The notes beneath the pieces were generated by a model. It worked only from the letters and a program-made list of their open reading frames with translations, had not been told where the DNA came from and made no database searches. Positions 6,873 through 15,127 of a stretch of DNA of 64,000 bases are shown one piece after another; the stretch's first letter is position 1; each line of letters starts with the position of its first letter. Origin of the DNA: Croceibacterium mercuriale. GTDB taxonomy: Bacteria > Pseudomonadota > Alphaproteobacteria > Sphingomonadales > Sphingomonadaceae. The stretch is from NCBI RefSeq assembly GCF_000802385.1, contig NZ_JTDN01000002.1:124001-188000 (forward strand), in the 5' to 3' direction. The position numbers and the translations under genes were made by a program.

Positions 6873-8130
6873 TCGTCAGCGGCTCCGGCTCGGCATGCGG
6901 ACCGTCCGGATCCTCGATTTCCGCGCGCTGGGACCGCCGCCCCCGTCGGAACAGGCGCCCCACCCACTTCGTCACCTTGGCATAGCCCGCCTCCAGCGCG
7001 CCGATCGCCTGGCCGCCAGGCACGAACGCCACTTGGTAATACATCCAGCCAATCATGGCGGAGAACACGGCAAAGGGACCCCACAGCGCCAGCAGCGGGT
7101 TGGCCCGGCCCAGTTCCGCAATGTCCTGCCCGTACTGGTTCACCTTGTGGTAGGCGACCACCAGGATGATGGAGATGAACACGCCCAGCGCAGAGGTGGA
7201 GCGTTTCGGCGGGATCGCCAGCGCCACCGCCAGCAGCGGCAGCATGAACATCATGACCACCTCAACCATGCGGTAATTGAAGTCGGCCTGGCTGTCGGCA
7301 CGGACAGCGGCGCTGCTGTCGCTGCTCCAGCCCATGCGGGCGAGTTCGGGCAACAGATATTCGCGGCTCTCCTCGCCACGCTGGCGGAACCGCTCGATTG
7401 CCGGCAGGTCGATCGGCAGATCATGCTGGCTGAAGGACAGCACGCGGCTGGGCTGACCCGGAATGTCGTGCACGATGGTACCATCCAGCAGCCGCAGGAT
7501 GATGGTGTTGCGGTTCTCGCGATTGGCGAGGAACTGTCCTTGCCGGGCGGAGATCGCCAGCACCTGCCCCTTAGGTCCCTGCTCCGCCACCCGGGCGAAA
7601 ATGCCGCTCAGCTGCCGTCCGTCATCCCGGCTGCCTTCCACGCGCAGCGCGACGCGATCCTCCAGCGTGACGAACTCGCCCACCTTGATGGATGCGCCCA
7701 ACGCGCCGGAGCGCAGTTCGAAGTCCAGCTCCTCATAGCCATATCGCGCCAGGGGCTGGAGATAGCCGACGATGGCGAAGTTGACCGCCACCAGCACCAG
7801 CGTGATCAGATATGGCACGCGCAACAGGCGGGTATAGCTCCAGCCGACCGCCCGCATGACGTCCAGCTCGCTGGAGGTAGCCAGCTTGCGGAAGGCCAGC
7901 AGCACGCCCAGCATCAGCCCCAAGGGAATGGCCAGACCGGCATATTCCGGCACCAGGTTGACCATCATGCGGAACACCACGCTGATCGGCCCGCCTTCGG
8001 TGGAGACGAATTCGAACAGGCGCAGCATCTTTTCCAGCATCAGCAGCGATGCGGCGAGCACGAATACCCCCAGCATCGGCACGATGGTGAGCCGGAAGAT
8101 GTAGCGGTCGATGGCGGTGATAAAGGTCAA
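6844..8130 (-). CDS. lptF: LPS export ABC permease LptF
   Basis: A 428-residue partner of LptG. It begins MTFITAIDRYIFRLT, the usual amphipathic lead into the first membrane helix, followed by the periplasmic domain (VALRVEGSRDDGR region) and C-terminal membrane helices (MVEVVMMFMLPLLAVALAIP). The charged tail after about residue 385 is longer than in Escherichia coli. It precedes and overlaps lptG, and lies 40 bp downstream of clpS on the same strand, so all three may share transcripts. Confidence 0.93.
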   Translation of the reverse strand: MTFITAIDRYIFRLTIVPMLGVFVLAASLLMLEKMLRLFEFVSTEGGPISVVFRMMVNLVPEYAGLAIPLGLMLGVLLAFRKLATSSELDVMRAVGWSYTRLLRVPYLITLVLVAVNFAIVGYLQPLARYGYEELDFELRSGALGASIKVGEFVTLEDRVALRVEGSRDDGRQLSGIFARVAEQGPKGQVLAISARQGQFLANRENRNTIILRLLDGTIVHDIPGQPSRVLSFSQHDLPIDLPAIERFRQRGEESREYLLPELARMGWSSDSSAAVRADSQADFNYRMVEVVMMFMLPLLAVALAIPPKRSTSALGVFISIILVVAYHKVNQYGQDIAELGRANPLLALWGPFAVFSAMIGWMYYQVAFVPGGQAIGALEAGYAKVTKWVGRLFRRGRRSQRAEIEDPDGPHAEPEPLTNGSGAPRAV

Positions 8131-8170
8131 GATCTTGGGCCGGTCCCGTCATGCCGCTGGGCAGCTCAGG

Positions 8171-8611
8171 TCAGGCCTTCTCCAGCGTGCATTGCAGCGG
8201 GTGCTGGTTCTCCCGTGCGAAATCCATCACCTGGACGACCTTGGTTTCGGCCACCTCATACGGGAAGATGCCGCAGACACCCACACCTTTCTGGTGCACG
8301 TGCAGCATCACCCTGGTGGCCTGTTCCATGTCCATGCGGAAGAAGCGCTTCAACACCATCACGACGAACTCCATCGGCGTGTAGTCGTCGTTCAGCAGCA
8401 GCACCTTGTACGGGCTGGGCTTCTTGGGACGGGTCCGCGTCCGTGTGGCGAGGCCCACCTGACCATCACCCGCGCCGTTCCCGGCATCATCGTCGCCATA
8501 CTCGTCCTGCGACACCGGATCGCACCGGACAGGCGCGTCAGCCGCCGCCGCGGGGGCAGCAGGGTATGACACCGGTCGGTGCCCGGCCGCGGGTGAGTTG
8601 TTGCTGCGCAT
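8171..8611 (-). CDS. clpS: ATP-dependent Clp protease adaptor ClpS
   Basis: A 146-residue ClpS with the N-end-rule adaptor core. It delivers proteins bearing destabilising N-terminal residues to ClpAP. The core is seen as [16 protein letters not shown] (conserved NDDYTPMEF), the [20 protein letters not shown] helix and [15 protein letters not shown]. The N-terminal 60 residues are low-complexity and Gly/Asp-rich. I chose the ATG giving [10 protein letters not shown]; the frame is open further upstream and the ribosome binding site is poor, so the start is uncertain. ClpA is not in the window. Confidence 0.9.
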   Translation of the reverse strand: MRSNNSPAAGHRPVSYPAAPAAAADAPVRCDPVSQDEYGDDDAGNGAGDGQVGLATRTRTRPKKPSPYKVLLLNDDYTPMEFVVMVLKRFFRMDMEQATRVMLHVHQKGVGVCGIFPYEVAETKVVQVMDFARENQHPLQCTLEKA

Positions 8612-8709
8612 GGGGCAGGAATATCGCATCACGCCCGCCTGCTTCAAGATGCAAGCACCGGCAAATTGTGCCGGGGCGGCCTGGCAGGCGCCGGATGCAC
8701 ATACAGCAA

Positions 8710-8737
8710 GGGGCCGGATGACGATGCACCCGGCCCC
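8710..8737 (-). terminator. Hairpin downstream of the phasin gene
   Basis: On the minus strand GGGGCCGG and CCGGCCCC arms enclose a 12-nt loop, about 30 bp past the phasin stop, followed by TTGCTG. The T-tract is short, so termination may be partial. Confidence 0.45.
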
Positions 8738-8766
8738 AGCCATGTTCAGCGAATCACGCGCCTGGA

Positions 8767-9462
8767 TCAGACGGGCTTGCCGATCTTGTCCGCGGCAACG
8801 CTCATCCGGCCGGAGATCGGCTCGAACGCTTCGTTGGCCAGCTTCATCATCGCTTCGGTGTTGCGCGAGCTTGCCGCCACCAGCGAATCAAAGTTGCGGC
8901 GCATGATCTTGCCCTGTAGCTGGAACAGCTCGGTCGGGCTCTTGATCGTGGCCACTTCCTTCATGTCGGCGGTCATCTGCTCGTAAGCAGACTTGGCTTC
9001 CTCGGCATAGGTCTTGCCGATGGTCTGCAGGCCTTCCGACAGGATACGGCTGCTTTCGACCAGCGCTTCGACATTGCCCTTGGCAAACTCGGTCGCCTCG
9101 CCGGCGGCGACGGTGCCCTTCTCGTAAGCTTCGCGGGCCTTGCCCTGCGCGTCGTTCATCGCCTGCGTCACGGACGTGGTGACGGAGTCGTTGAACTGCT
9201 GGATGTCTTCGTTGCTGGGGGCAGTGGCCATGATCTTGTCCTTGAGCTGTGCAATCGTGCGTTTCACGGGATTGTCGCCCTGCACGCCCCGGAAGGGGCT
9301 GATAGCCGGCGGGGCAGCGGCTTCGACAATCGAGGCCGGCAGCGGTTCGGCCGCAGGCACCGCCACGGGACCATCCCCGATGTCGGTCTGCGGGTCGGCC
9401 GGTGCCGGGTCCGCCATGACGGGAAAAGCAGGTTCGCCCTGCGACTTGCCTTGGTCGTTCAT
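8767..9462 (-). CDS. Phasin family protein, PHB granule coat
   Basis: A 231-residue phasin. Residues from about 75 to 225 are a helical, Ala/Glu/Lys-rich phasin_2-type domain (e.g. [20 protein letters not shown]). The N-terminal 75 residues are Pro/Ala-rich and probably disordered. The protein would coat polyhydroxybutyrate granules and control their number and size. I chose the ATG giving MNDQGKSQ; it has a GGTGG-type site upstream, and the open frame before it looks non-coding. The gene follows phaC on the same strand with a 129-bp gap that holds two TGCA-N-TGCA boxes, candidate PhaR repressor sites. Confidence 0.9.
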   Translation of the reverse strand: MNDQGKSQGEPAFPVMADPAPADPQTDIGDGPVAVPAAEPLPASIVEAAAPPAISPFRGVQGDNPVKRTIAQLKDKIMATAPSNEDIQQFNDSVTTSVTQAMNDAQGKAREAYEKGTVAAGEATEFAKGNVEALVESSRILSEGLQTIGKTYAEEAKSAYEQMTADMKEVATIKSPTELFQLQGKIMRRNFDSLVAASSRNTEAMMKLANEAFEPISGRMSVAADKIGKPV

Positions 9463-9507
9463 GTTCGCTTCCACCCGGAGGTAACAACGGAACTTTGCGG
9501 AGCAACC

Positions 9508-9571
9508 TTGTGTTGCACTGCACAAAATAGAGATTTAACGTTACCAGTCAAGCAGATTGTGCAATGCACCA
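9508..9571 (-). promoter_or_regulatory. Paired TGCA-N-TGCA boxes, candidate PhaR operators
   Basis: Site 1 (9508-9525) is TTGTG-N8-CACAA with TGCACTGCA at its centre (9514-9522). Site 2 (9557-9571) is TTGTGCAATGCACCA with TGCAATGCA (9560-9568). The cores are 46 bp apart in the phasin promoter region. PhaR represses phasin genes by binding TGC-rich dyads in other alpha- and betaproteobacteria; the match here is by appearance only. Confidence 0.5.
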
Positions 9572-9591
9572 TTTGCTTAGCTTAAGAATAC

Positions 9592-11472
9592 CTAGCGCAT
9601 GGCGACATACCGCCCGGGCGCAGCTTCCAGCCCGCCTTCCGCCGGATCGCGGCTGCCCTCTGCAGCCACCCGCTCGGGTGCGATTGCCGTGATCCATGTG
9701 GCCCAGTCGTTCCACCAGCTGCCGGGCACTTCCGTCGCACCGGACACGAATTCCTCCAGCGATCCTGTCACCGGGCCGTCGATCCAGAACTGGTACTTGC
9801 CCGATTCGGGCGGGTTCACCACGCCGGCAATATGCCCGCTGCCCGCCAGCACGAAGCGGGTGGGGCCAGCCACATGCGCCAGCATGCGGAACACGCTGGC
9901 CGGCGGCGCGATATGGTCCTCCCGTCCTGCCTGGACATAGACCGGCACGGTGATCCGGGTCAGATCGATCGGCGTGCCATCCGCCTCCAGCCGGTCGGGC
10001 ACGACCAGCAGATTGTCGCGGTACAGGTTGCGCAGGTATGATTCGTGCCACAACGCCGGGAGGTTGGTGACGTCACCGTTCCAGTGCAGCAGGTCGAAGG
10101 CCGGGTAATCCTCCGCCAGCAGGTAGTGATTCACGACCGTGTTCCAGATCAGGTCGGGCGCGCGCAGCAGGTTGAACGTGGCGGCAAGATAGCGGCCATC
10201 CATGTAGCCGGACTTGCTGGCCTGGCGGATCACTTCCATCTGCGTCTGGTCGATGAACAGCTTCAGCTCGCCGGCGGCCTCGAAATCGACCTGCGCGGTC
10301 AGGAAGGTGGCGCTGGCGACCTGCTCGCTCTGCCCGCGCCGGGCAAGCACCGCCAATGTCGCGGCCAGCGTGGTACCGGCAACGCAGTACCCGACCGTAT
10401 GCACCGCCGGAACGGCCAGCCGCGCCCGCACATGCTCGATCACCTCGATCTGCGCACGGACATAATGGTCCCATTCCACATGGGTCAGGCTTTCATCCGC
10501 CGACCGCCAGCTGACCATGAACACGGTCAGGCCCTGTGCCACGGCCCATCGCACGAAGCTCTTCTTCGGGTTGAGGTCCAGGATGTAGAACCGGTTGATC
10601 CACGGCGGGAAGATCACCAGCGGCGTCGCCAGCACGTCCGGCGTCGTCGGCGTGTACTGGATCAGCTGGTACAGCTCCGTCTCGTGCACCACCTGGCCGG
10701 GCGTGGCGGCGATCGTCTCGCCCAGGCGAAAGACGCTGCTGTCGGTATGCGTCAGCTGGCCCCGTTCCAGATCGGCGGCCAGCCGCTCCATGCCGCGCCG
10801 CAGATTCTCGCCTCCGGTCTCCAGCGTGCGTTGCAGGACCTGCGGATTGGTCAGCGGGAAATTGGCCGGGCTCAGCGCATCCAGCATGGTGCCGGTGGCG
10901 AAGCGCACCGATTCGCGCTCGCCATCGGCAAGGCCGGGCGCCTCGTCGATCGACTCGAGCAGGAACTCGCGCAGCAACAGATAGGATTGGTGCAGCATGG
11001 CGAAGGCCGGCTGCTCGCGCCACTCGGGTGCGGCGAACCGCCGGTCCGCGCGCGGCAGCTGCACGGGCGCCCCCTGGTCGGCAGCGGCAGCGAACTGGCG
11101 CGACAGGTCTTCCCACAATCCGGTCAGCCTGGCGGTGAGCTGCTGCTGCCGGTCAGGGTCGAGGAAAGGCAGCTGCCGCGCCCATTCCCGCACCAGCTGC
11201 AACCAGCGGGCGGGGTCGGCGAACAGAGGCACCGGGCTCTCGCCTTCCGGCTGACCTGGCGCCGTCAGCGGCCGCTGCTGGCGCAGGAAGTCGAGCCACA
11301 ATGCCTGCAGGCGCTGCATCGCGGCGCTCTGTTCCGCGATCGCCTCACCCGGGGGTACCGGGTTGTCGATGCCGGGCAGGAAGGTCTGCATGGCCTGCCG
11401 CGCCAGCTCGGCCTGGGCCTGCAGCATGTCGGTCACCAGTTCGGCCGCGGTACGGGGCAGCGTGTCGCCCAT
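9592..11472 (-). CDS. phaC: Class I poly-(R)-3-hydroxybutyrate synthase PhaC
   Basis: A 626-residue PHA synthase that polymerises (R)-3-hydroxyacyl-CoA on the granule surface. The catalytic cysteine lies in the lipase-like box GYCVAG (361-366, C363). The Asp (AGREDHIAPP) and His (GSGHIAGVVNPP) of the triad follow. The N-terminal about 200 residues are the variable helical region of class I enzymes. The ATG giving MGDTLPRT has AGGAGAGG upstream; an earlier in-frame ATG lacks support. The phasin gene follows on the same strand. The beta-ketothiolase and reductase genes are not in the window. Confidence 0.95.
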   Translation of the reverse strand: MGDTLPRTAAELVTDMLQAQAELARQAMQTFLPGIDNPVPPGEAIAEQSAAMQRLQALWLDFLRQQRPLTAPGQPEGESPVPLFADPARWLQLVREWARQLPFLDPDRQQQLTARLTGLWEDLSRQFAAAADQGAPVQLPRADRRFAAPEWREQPAFAMLHQSYLLLREFLLESIDEAPGLADGERESVRFATGTMLDALSPANFPLTNPQVLQRTLETGGENLRRGMERLAADLERGQLTHTDSSVFRLGETIAATPGQVVHETELYQLIQYTPTTPDVLATPLVIFPPWINRFYILDLNPKKSFVRWAVAQGLTVFMVSWRSADESLTHVEWDHYVRAQIEVIEHVRARLAVPAVHTVGYCVAGTTLAATLAVLARRGQSEQVASATFLTAQVDFEAAGELKLFIDQTQMEVIRQASKSGYMDGRYLAATFNLLRAPDLIWNTVVNHYLLAEDYPAFDLLHWNGDVTNLPALWHESYLRNLYRDNLLVVPDRLEADGTPIDLTRITVPVYVQAGREDHIAPPASVFRMLAHVAGPTRFVLAGSGHIAGVVNPPESGKYQFWIDGPVTGSLEEFVSGATEVPGSWWNDWATWITAIAPERVAAEGSRDPAEGGLEAAPGRYVAMR

Positions 11473-11621
11473 AACATCCTCTCCTTTTGCCACGTGCATA
11501 GCATGGCCACACGTAGTGCAAGCATCCGCATTGCGCCTGCCTGCCGGTTCCGGCACATGATCCGATGGGGCAACCATCTTGCGCGCACCGCCCCGGCGCC
11601 GATCACTATGTTGCAGAGACC

Positions 11622-12821
11622 ATGGACACCGAATTCTACCGCATCAAGCGACTGCCGCCCTATGTCATCGCCGAAGTGAACGCGATGCGGGCCGCCGCGC
11701 GGGCGGAAGGAAAGGACATCATCGATCTCGGCATGGGCAACCCGGACCTGCCGCCGCCGCAGCACGTCATCGACAAGCTGTGCGAAGCTGCGCAGAAGCC
11801 GGACGCGCATGGCTATTCGCAGTCCAAGGGCATCCCGGGCCTGCGCCGCGCTCAGGCAGCCTACTACCAGCGGCGGTTCGGCGTGGATCTCGATCCGGAG
11901 ACGGAGGTGGTGGTGACGCTGGGGTCCAAGGAAGGGCTCGCCAGCCTCGCCACCGCGATCACCGCGCCGGGCGACACGATCCTGGCACCCAACCCCAGCT
12001 ACCCGATCCATACCTTCGGCTTCATCATCGCCGGGGCCACGATCCGCGCGGTCCCGACCACGCCGGACGAACGCTACTGGGATGCGCTGGACAAGGCGAT
12101 GCGCTTCACCAGTCCGCGCCCCACGGTGCTGGTGGTGAACTATCCCAGCAATCCCACGTCGGAGATCGTCGATCTGGCATTCTATGCCCGGCTGGTGGAC
12201 TGGGCGCGGGAGAACAAGGTGTGGGTCCTGTCGGACCTCGCCTATTCCGAACTGTATTATAACGGCCAGCCCACCCCATCCATCCTGCAGGTGCCGGGCG
12301 CCAAGGATGTGGCGGTGGAATTCACCAGCCTGTCCAAGACCTTCAGCATGGCCGGCTGGCGGATCGGCTTCGCCGTCGGCAACCAGACGCTGATCGCGGC
12401 CCTGACGCGGGTGAAGTCCTACATCGATTATGGCGCCTTCACACCGCTGCAGGCCGCCGCCTGCGCAGCGCTGAACGGGCCGCAGGACATCGTGGAGAAC
12501 AATCGCCTGCTGTATCACAAGCGGCGCGACGTGCTGGTGGAAAGCTTCGGTCGCGCCGGGTGGGATATCCCCGCCCCGCCCGCCTCCATGTTCGCGTGGG
12601 CCCCGCTGCCGCCGGCCCTACGCCATCTGGGCAGCATGGAATTCGCCAAGCAGCTGCTGACCCATGCCGGCGTCGCCGTGGCGCCGGGGGTGGGCTATGG
12701 CGAGGATGGCGAGGGTTTCGTGCGGATCGGTCTGGTGGAGAACGAACAGCGTCTGCGACAGGCGGCACGGAATGTCCGTCGCTATCTACAGAGCATGGGA
12801 GTGAACAGCTCCGCTGCATGA
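11622..12821 (+). CDS. Alanine-type PLP aminotransferase (AlaC-like)
   Basis: A 399-residue fold-type I class I/II aminotransferase. It carries the cofactor-binding Asp region (VLSDLAYSELYY), the Schiff-base lysine in SLSKTFSMAGWRIGF and the substrate Arg near FVRIGL. Wording of the motifs (GMGNPDLPPP, NPSYPIHTFG) is typical of the AlaC group, which makes alanine from pyruvate and glutamate and is often annotated LL-diaminopimelate aminotransferase. The start MDTEFYRIKRLPPY is the family start. It is divergent from phaC with about 150 bp between the two starts; no homoserine dehydrogenase gene, a common neighbour of alaC in relatives, follows. Confidence 0.88.
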   Translation: MDTEFYRIKRLPPYVIAEVNAMRAAARAEGKDIIDLGMGNPDLPPPQHVIDKLCEAAQKPDAHGYSQSKGIPGLRRAQAAYYQRRFGVDLDPETEVVVTLGSKEGLASLATAITAPGDTILAPNPSYPIHTFGFIIAGATIRAVPTTPDERYWDALDKAMRFTSPRPTVLVVNYPSNPTSEIVDLAFYARLVDWARENKVWVLSDLAYSELYYNGQPTPSILQVPGAKDVAVEFTSLSKTFSMAGWRIGFAVGNQTLIAALTRVKSYIDYGAFTPLQAAACAALNGPQDIVENNRLLYHKRRDVLVESFGRAGWDIPAPPASMFAWAPLPPALRHLGSMEFAKQLLTHAGVAVAPGVGYGEDGEGFVRIGLVENEQRLRQAARNVRRYLQSMGVNSSAA

Positions 12822-12911
12822 TGGCGGGCCGGGCGGCTGGCGCACTTGCCACCGTCCGGCAATGCTGGTGCGCTCCCCCCTCCTGTGGTTCGGGCTGACA
12901 AGGGGCGCATC

Positions 12912-13586
12912 GTGGAATGGTTCTGCTGGAACAGGCAAGCGGGCGACCTCCCGCATCGATGGGATCTGCGAAGGCGAGGCTGGCAGCTGTGCCGCTGCTG
13001 CGATGACGGACAGCCGCCATGCAGCCATGTCACCCTGCACGATGGACCGCATCTGCCGCTCGACACGATCGATCCGTCGGCCACCCGGCGTTCGATCGTG
13101 CTGGGCATAAAGGACAGCGACACCCGCGCCCGCCTGCTGGCGCGCGGTTATGGCGATGTGGTGGAGCCCGCCATCGGCCTCGCCGAACTGGAAACACGAG
13201 CCCGCCGTGTGGCGGCGGCGGCGGGCGCCCTGCCACGGGCGGTGAATGTCGGGCCGCTGCTGCTCGACCTGCTGCATCGCGATGCGCGCCGGGGGCCCAC
13301 CTGGCTGGGCCTGCACCCGCGTGAATTCGGCCTGCTGTGGCGCCTGGCGGAGGAGCCCGGCACGCCCGTCACCCGTCGCACCCTGTTGCAGGATGTATGG
13401 CGCATCCATCACGAGCCGGACACCAACAGCGTGGAGGTCCATGTGTCGCGGCTTCGCGGCAAGCTGGCGCTGGCCGGCTGCGCCGATCTGGTCCGCACGG
13501 CGAGCACCGGCGGCTACCGGCTGGAGGTGCAGGAGGGCCCTGCACCCATGACGCGCCAGGCGATGAGCATGATGATGTCATCTTGA
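12912..13586 (+). CDS. Winged-helix transcriptional regulator with degenerate receiver-like N-terminus
   Basis: The C-terminal about 100 residues form an OmpR-type winged helix: LHPREFGLLWRLAEEPGTPV, the recognition segment NSVEVHVSRLRGKL and the wing RTASTGGYRLE. The N-terminal half has receiver-like fragments (SIVLGIKDSDTRARLLARGYGDVVEP) but no phosphoacceptor Asp or conserved Lys, so it should not be phosphorylated. I chose the GTG at 12912, preceded by AAGGGG at proper spacing; the frame is open to an ATG at 12846. No histidine kinase is nearby. The gene sits alone between alaC and the tRNA pair. Target genes are unknown. Confidence 0.75.
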   Translation: MEWFCWNRQAGDLPHRWDLRRRGWQLCRCCDDGQPPCSHVTLHDGPHLPLDTIDPSATRRSIVLGIKDSDTRARLLARGYGDVVEPAIGLAELETRARRVAAAAGALPRAVNVGPLLLDLLHRDARRGPTWLGLHPREFGLLWRLAEEPGTPVTRRTLLQDVWRIHHEPDTNSVEVHVSRLRGKLALAGCADLVRTASTGGYRLEVQEGPAPMTRQAMSMMMSS

Positions 13587-13638
13587 TGGCGAATGGCCGT
13601 TGCGCTCCCCCGCAGCTTTCGCTAGGTGCGCGCATTCC

Positions 13639-13712
13639 GGCCCGATGGCGGAGTGGTTACGCACCGGACTGCAAATCCGTTTACGCCGGTTCGATTCCGG
13701 CTCGGGCCTCCA
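13639..13712 (+). tRNA. tRNA-Cys (anticodon GCA)
   Basis: A full cloverleaf: acceptor GGCCCGA/TCGGGCC, D arm GCGGAGTGGTTACGC, anticodon loop CTGCAAA with GCA, and T arm GCCGG-TTCGATT-CCGGC. The 3' CCA is encoded. Confidence 0.97.
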
Positions 13713-13732
13713 TACCCCTCTGATCCGGGGAC

Positions 13733-13808
13733 GCCGCTTTAGCTCAGTTGGTAGAGCACATCATTCGTAATGATGGGGTCACAGGTTCGAGTCCTGTAAG
13801 CGGCACCA
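13733..13808 (+). tRNA. tRNA-Thr (anticodon CGT)
   Basis: Acceptor GCCGCTT/AAGCGGC, D arm with AGCTCAGTTGGTAGAGC, anticodon loop TTCGTAA with CGT, and T loop GTTCGAGTC. The CCA end is encoded. It lies 20 bp after tRNA-Cys and is probably co-transcribed. A short IR (ATCCCG-TTC-CGGGAT, 13808-13822) follows without a T-run. Confidence 0.97.
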
Positions 13809-13904
13809 TCCCGTTCCGGGATGCAGGGATCACATCATCGAACTGACGCGGCCTGACGACAGTGCGCCGGATGGTTCCGGCGCACCGTCTGCCACGCGTT
13901 CGAA

Positions 13905-15017
13905 TCAGTAGACCACCACGCTGCGGATGCTCTCGCCCGCGTGCATCAGGTCGAATCCCCTGTTGATCTCCTCCAGTGTCAGGACATGCGTGATCATCGG
14001 GTCGATCTCGATCTTGCCATCCATGTACCAGTCCACGATCTTCGGCACGTCGGTGCGGCCCTTTGCGCCGCCGAAGGCAGTGCCGCGCCAGTTACGGCCG
14101 GTCACCAGCTGGAACGGACGGGTAGCGATCTCCTTGCCCGCTTCGGCCACGCCGATCACGATCGAGGTGCCCCAGCCGCGATGGCAGGCCTCCAGCGCGG
14201 TGCGCATCACCTCGGTATTGCCGGTGCAGTCGAAGGTATAATCGGCGCCGCCATCGGTCAGTTCGACCACCTTGGCGACAGTCTCCTCGCGCGACAGTCC
14301 CTTCGTGTTCAGGAAGTGGGTCATGCCGAACCGGCGGCCCCATTCCTCTCGGTCGGGATTGATGTCCACGCCGACGATCATGTTCGCGCCGGCAAGCCGC
14401 GCGCCCTGGATCACGTTCAGCCCGATTCCGCCCAGGCCGAACACCACCACATTGTCGCCCACCTGCACCTTGGCCGTGTTCACCACCGCGCCGACGCCGG
14501 TGGTGACGCCGCACCCGACATAGCAGCTCGACTGGAACGGCGCGTCGGTGCGGATCTTCGCCACCGCTATTTCCGGCAAAACGGTAAAGTTCGAAAAGGT
14601 GGAACAGCCCATATAGTGGAAGATCGGCTGCCCCTTGTAGCTGAAGCGGGTCGTGCCGTCCGGCATCAGGCCCTTGCCTTGCGTCGCGCGGATGGCGGTG
14701 CACAGGTTGGTCTTGCCGCTGAGGCAGGACTTACACTGGCGGCATTCCGGCGTGTACAGCGGGATCACGTGGTCGCCCGGCACCACGCTGGTGACGCCGA
14801 CGCCAACCTCGCGCACGATGCCCGCGCCCTCATGCCCCAGCACGGAGGGGAAGATGCCTTCGCTGTCGAACCCGTCCAGCGTGTAGGCGTCCGTGTGGCA
14901 GATGCCGGTTGCCATAATTTCCACCAGCACCTCGCCGGCCTGCGGACCTTCCAGGTCCAGCTCGACGATCTCCAGCGGCTGCTTGGCCGCGAAAGCCACG
15001 GCGGCACGGGTCTTCAT
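13905..15017 (-). CDS. adhC: S-(hydroxymethyl)glutathione dehydrogenase / class III alcohol dehydrogenase
   Basis: A 370-residue zinc-dependent class III ADH. It oxidises the glutathione adduct of formaldehyde and can reduce S-nitrosoglutathione. The structural zinc cysteines are in [15 protein letters not shown], the catalytic zinc Cys in [14 protein letters not shown], and the NAD fold in [15 protein letters not shown]. The ATG giving MKTRAAVAF has GGAGGG upstream. S-formylglutathione hydrolase, the usual partner, is not next to it. The gene is divergent from acnD across 110 bp. A TGCGCCGG/CCGGCGCA hairpin (13863-13884) lies just downstream of the stop, without a T-run. Confidence 0.95.
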   Translation of the reverse strand: MKTRAAVAFAAKQPLEIVELDLEGPQAGEVLVEIMATGICHTDAYTLDGFDSEGIFPSVLGHEGAGIVREVGVGVTSVVPGDHVIPLYTPECRQCKSCLSGKTNLCTAIRATQGKGLMPDGTTRFSYKGQPIFHYMGCSTFSNFTVLPEIAVAKIRTDAPFQSSCYVGCGVTTGVGAVVNTAKVQVGDNVVVFGLGGIGLNVIQGARLAGANMIVGVDINPDREEWGRRFGMTHFLNTKGLSREETVAKVVELTDGGADYTFDCTGNTEVMRTALEACHRGWGTSIVIGVAEAGKEIATRPFQLVTGRNWRGTAFGGAKGRTDVPKIVDWYMDGKIEIDPMITHVLTLEEINRGFDLMHAGESIRSVVVY

Positions 15018-15127
15018 AAGTTTGCCCTCCTGATAGCGCGCCCGGCGCGTAGACCTCTGGCGCAACAGCGGCAAGCTGCCCAAATGGTGTTTGCCTGCAA
15101 GCTCTTGGCGTGAAAAAGGATTGGTGC

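Noticed and set aside
9489-9514. Plus-strand GGAAC-N17-TGTT near the phasin promoter considered as an EcfG promoter.
   Set aside because: It points into the 3' end of phaC on the wrong strand and no plus-strand gene or terminator follows.
13639-13808. The tRNA pair considered as an integration site for a mobile element.
   Set aside because: No integrase, no duplicated tRNA 3' end and no change in gene content beside it.
13863-13884. TGCGCCGG/CCGGCGCA hairpin considered as an intrinsic terminator of adhC.
   Set aside because: No T-run on either strand; noted only as a hairpin in the adhC entry.
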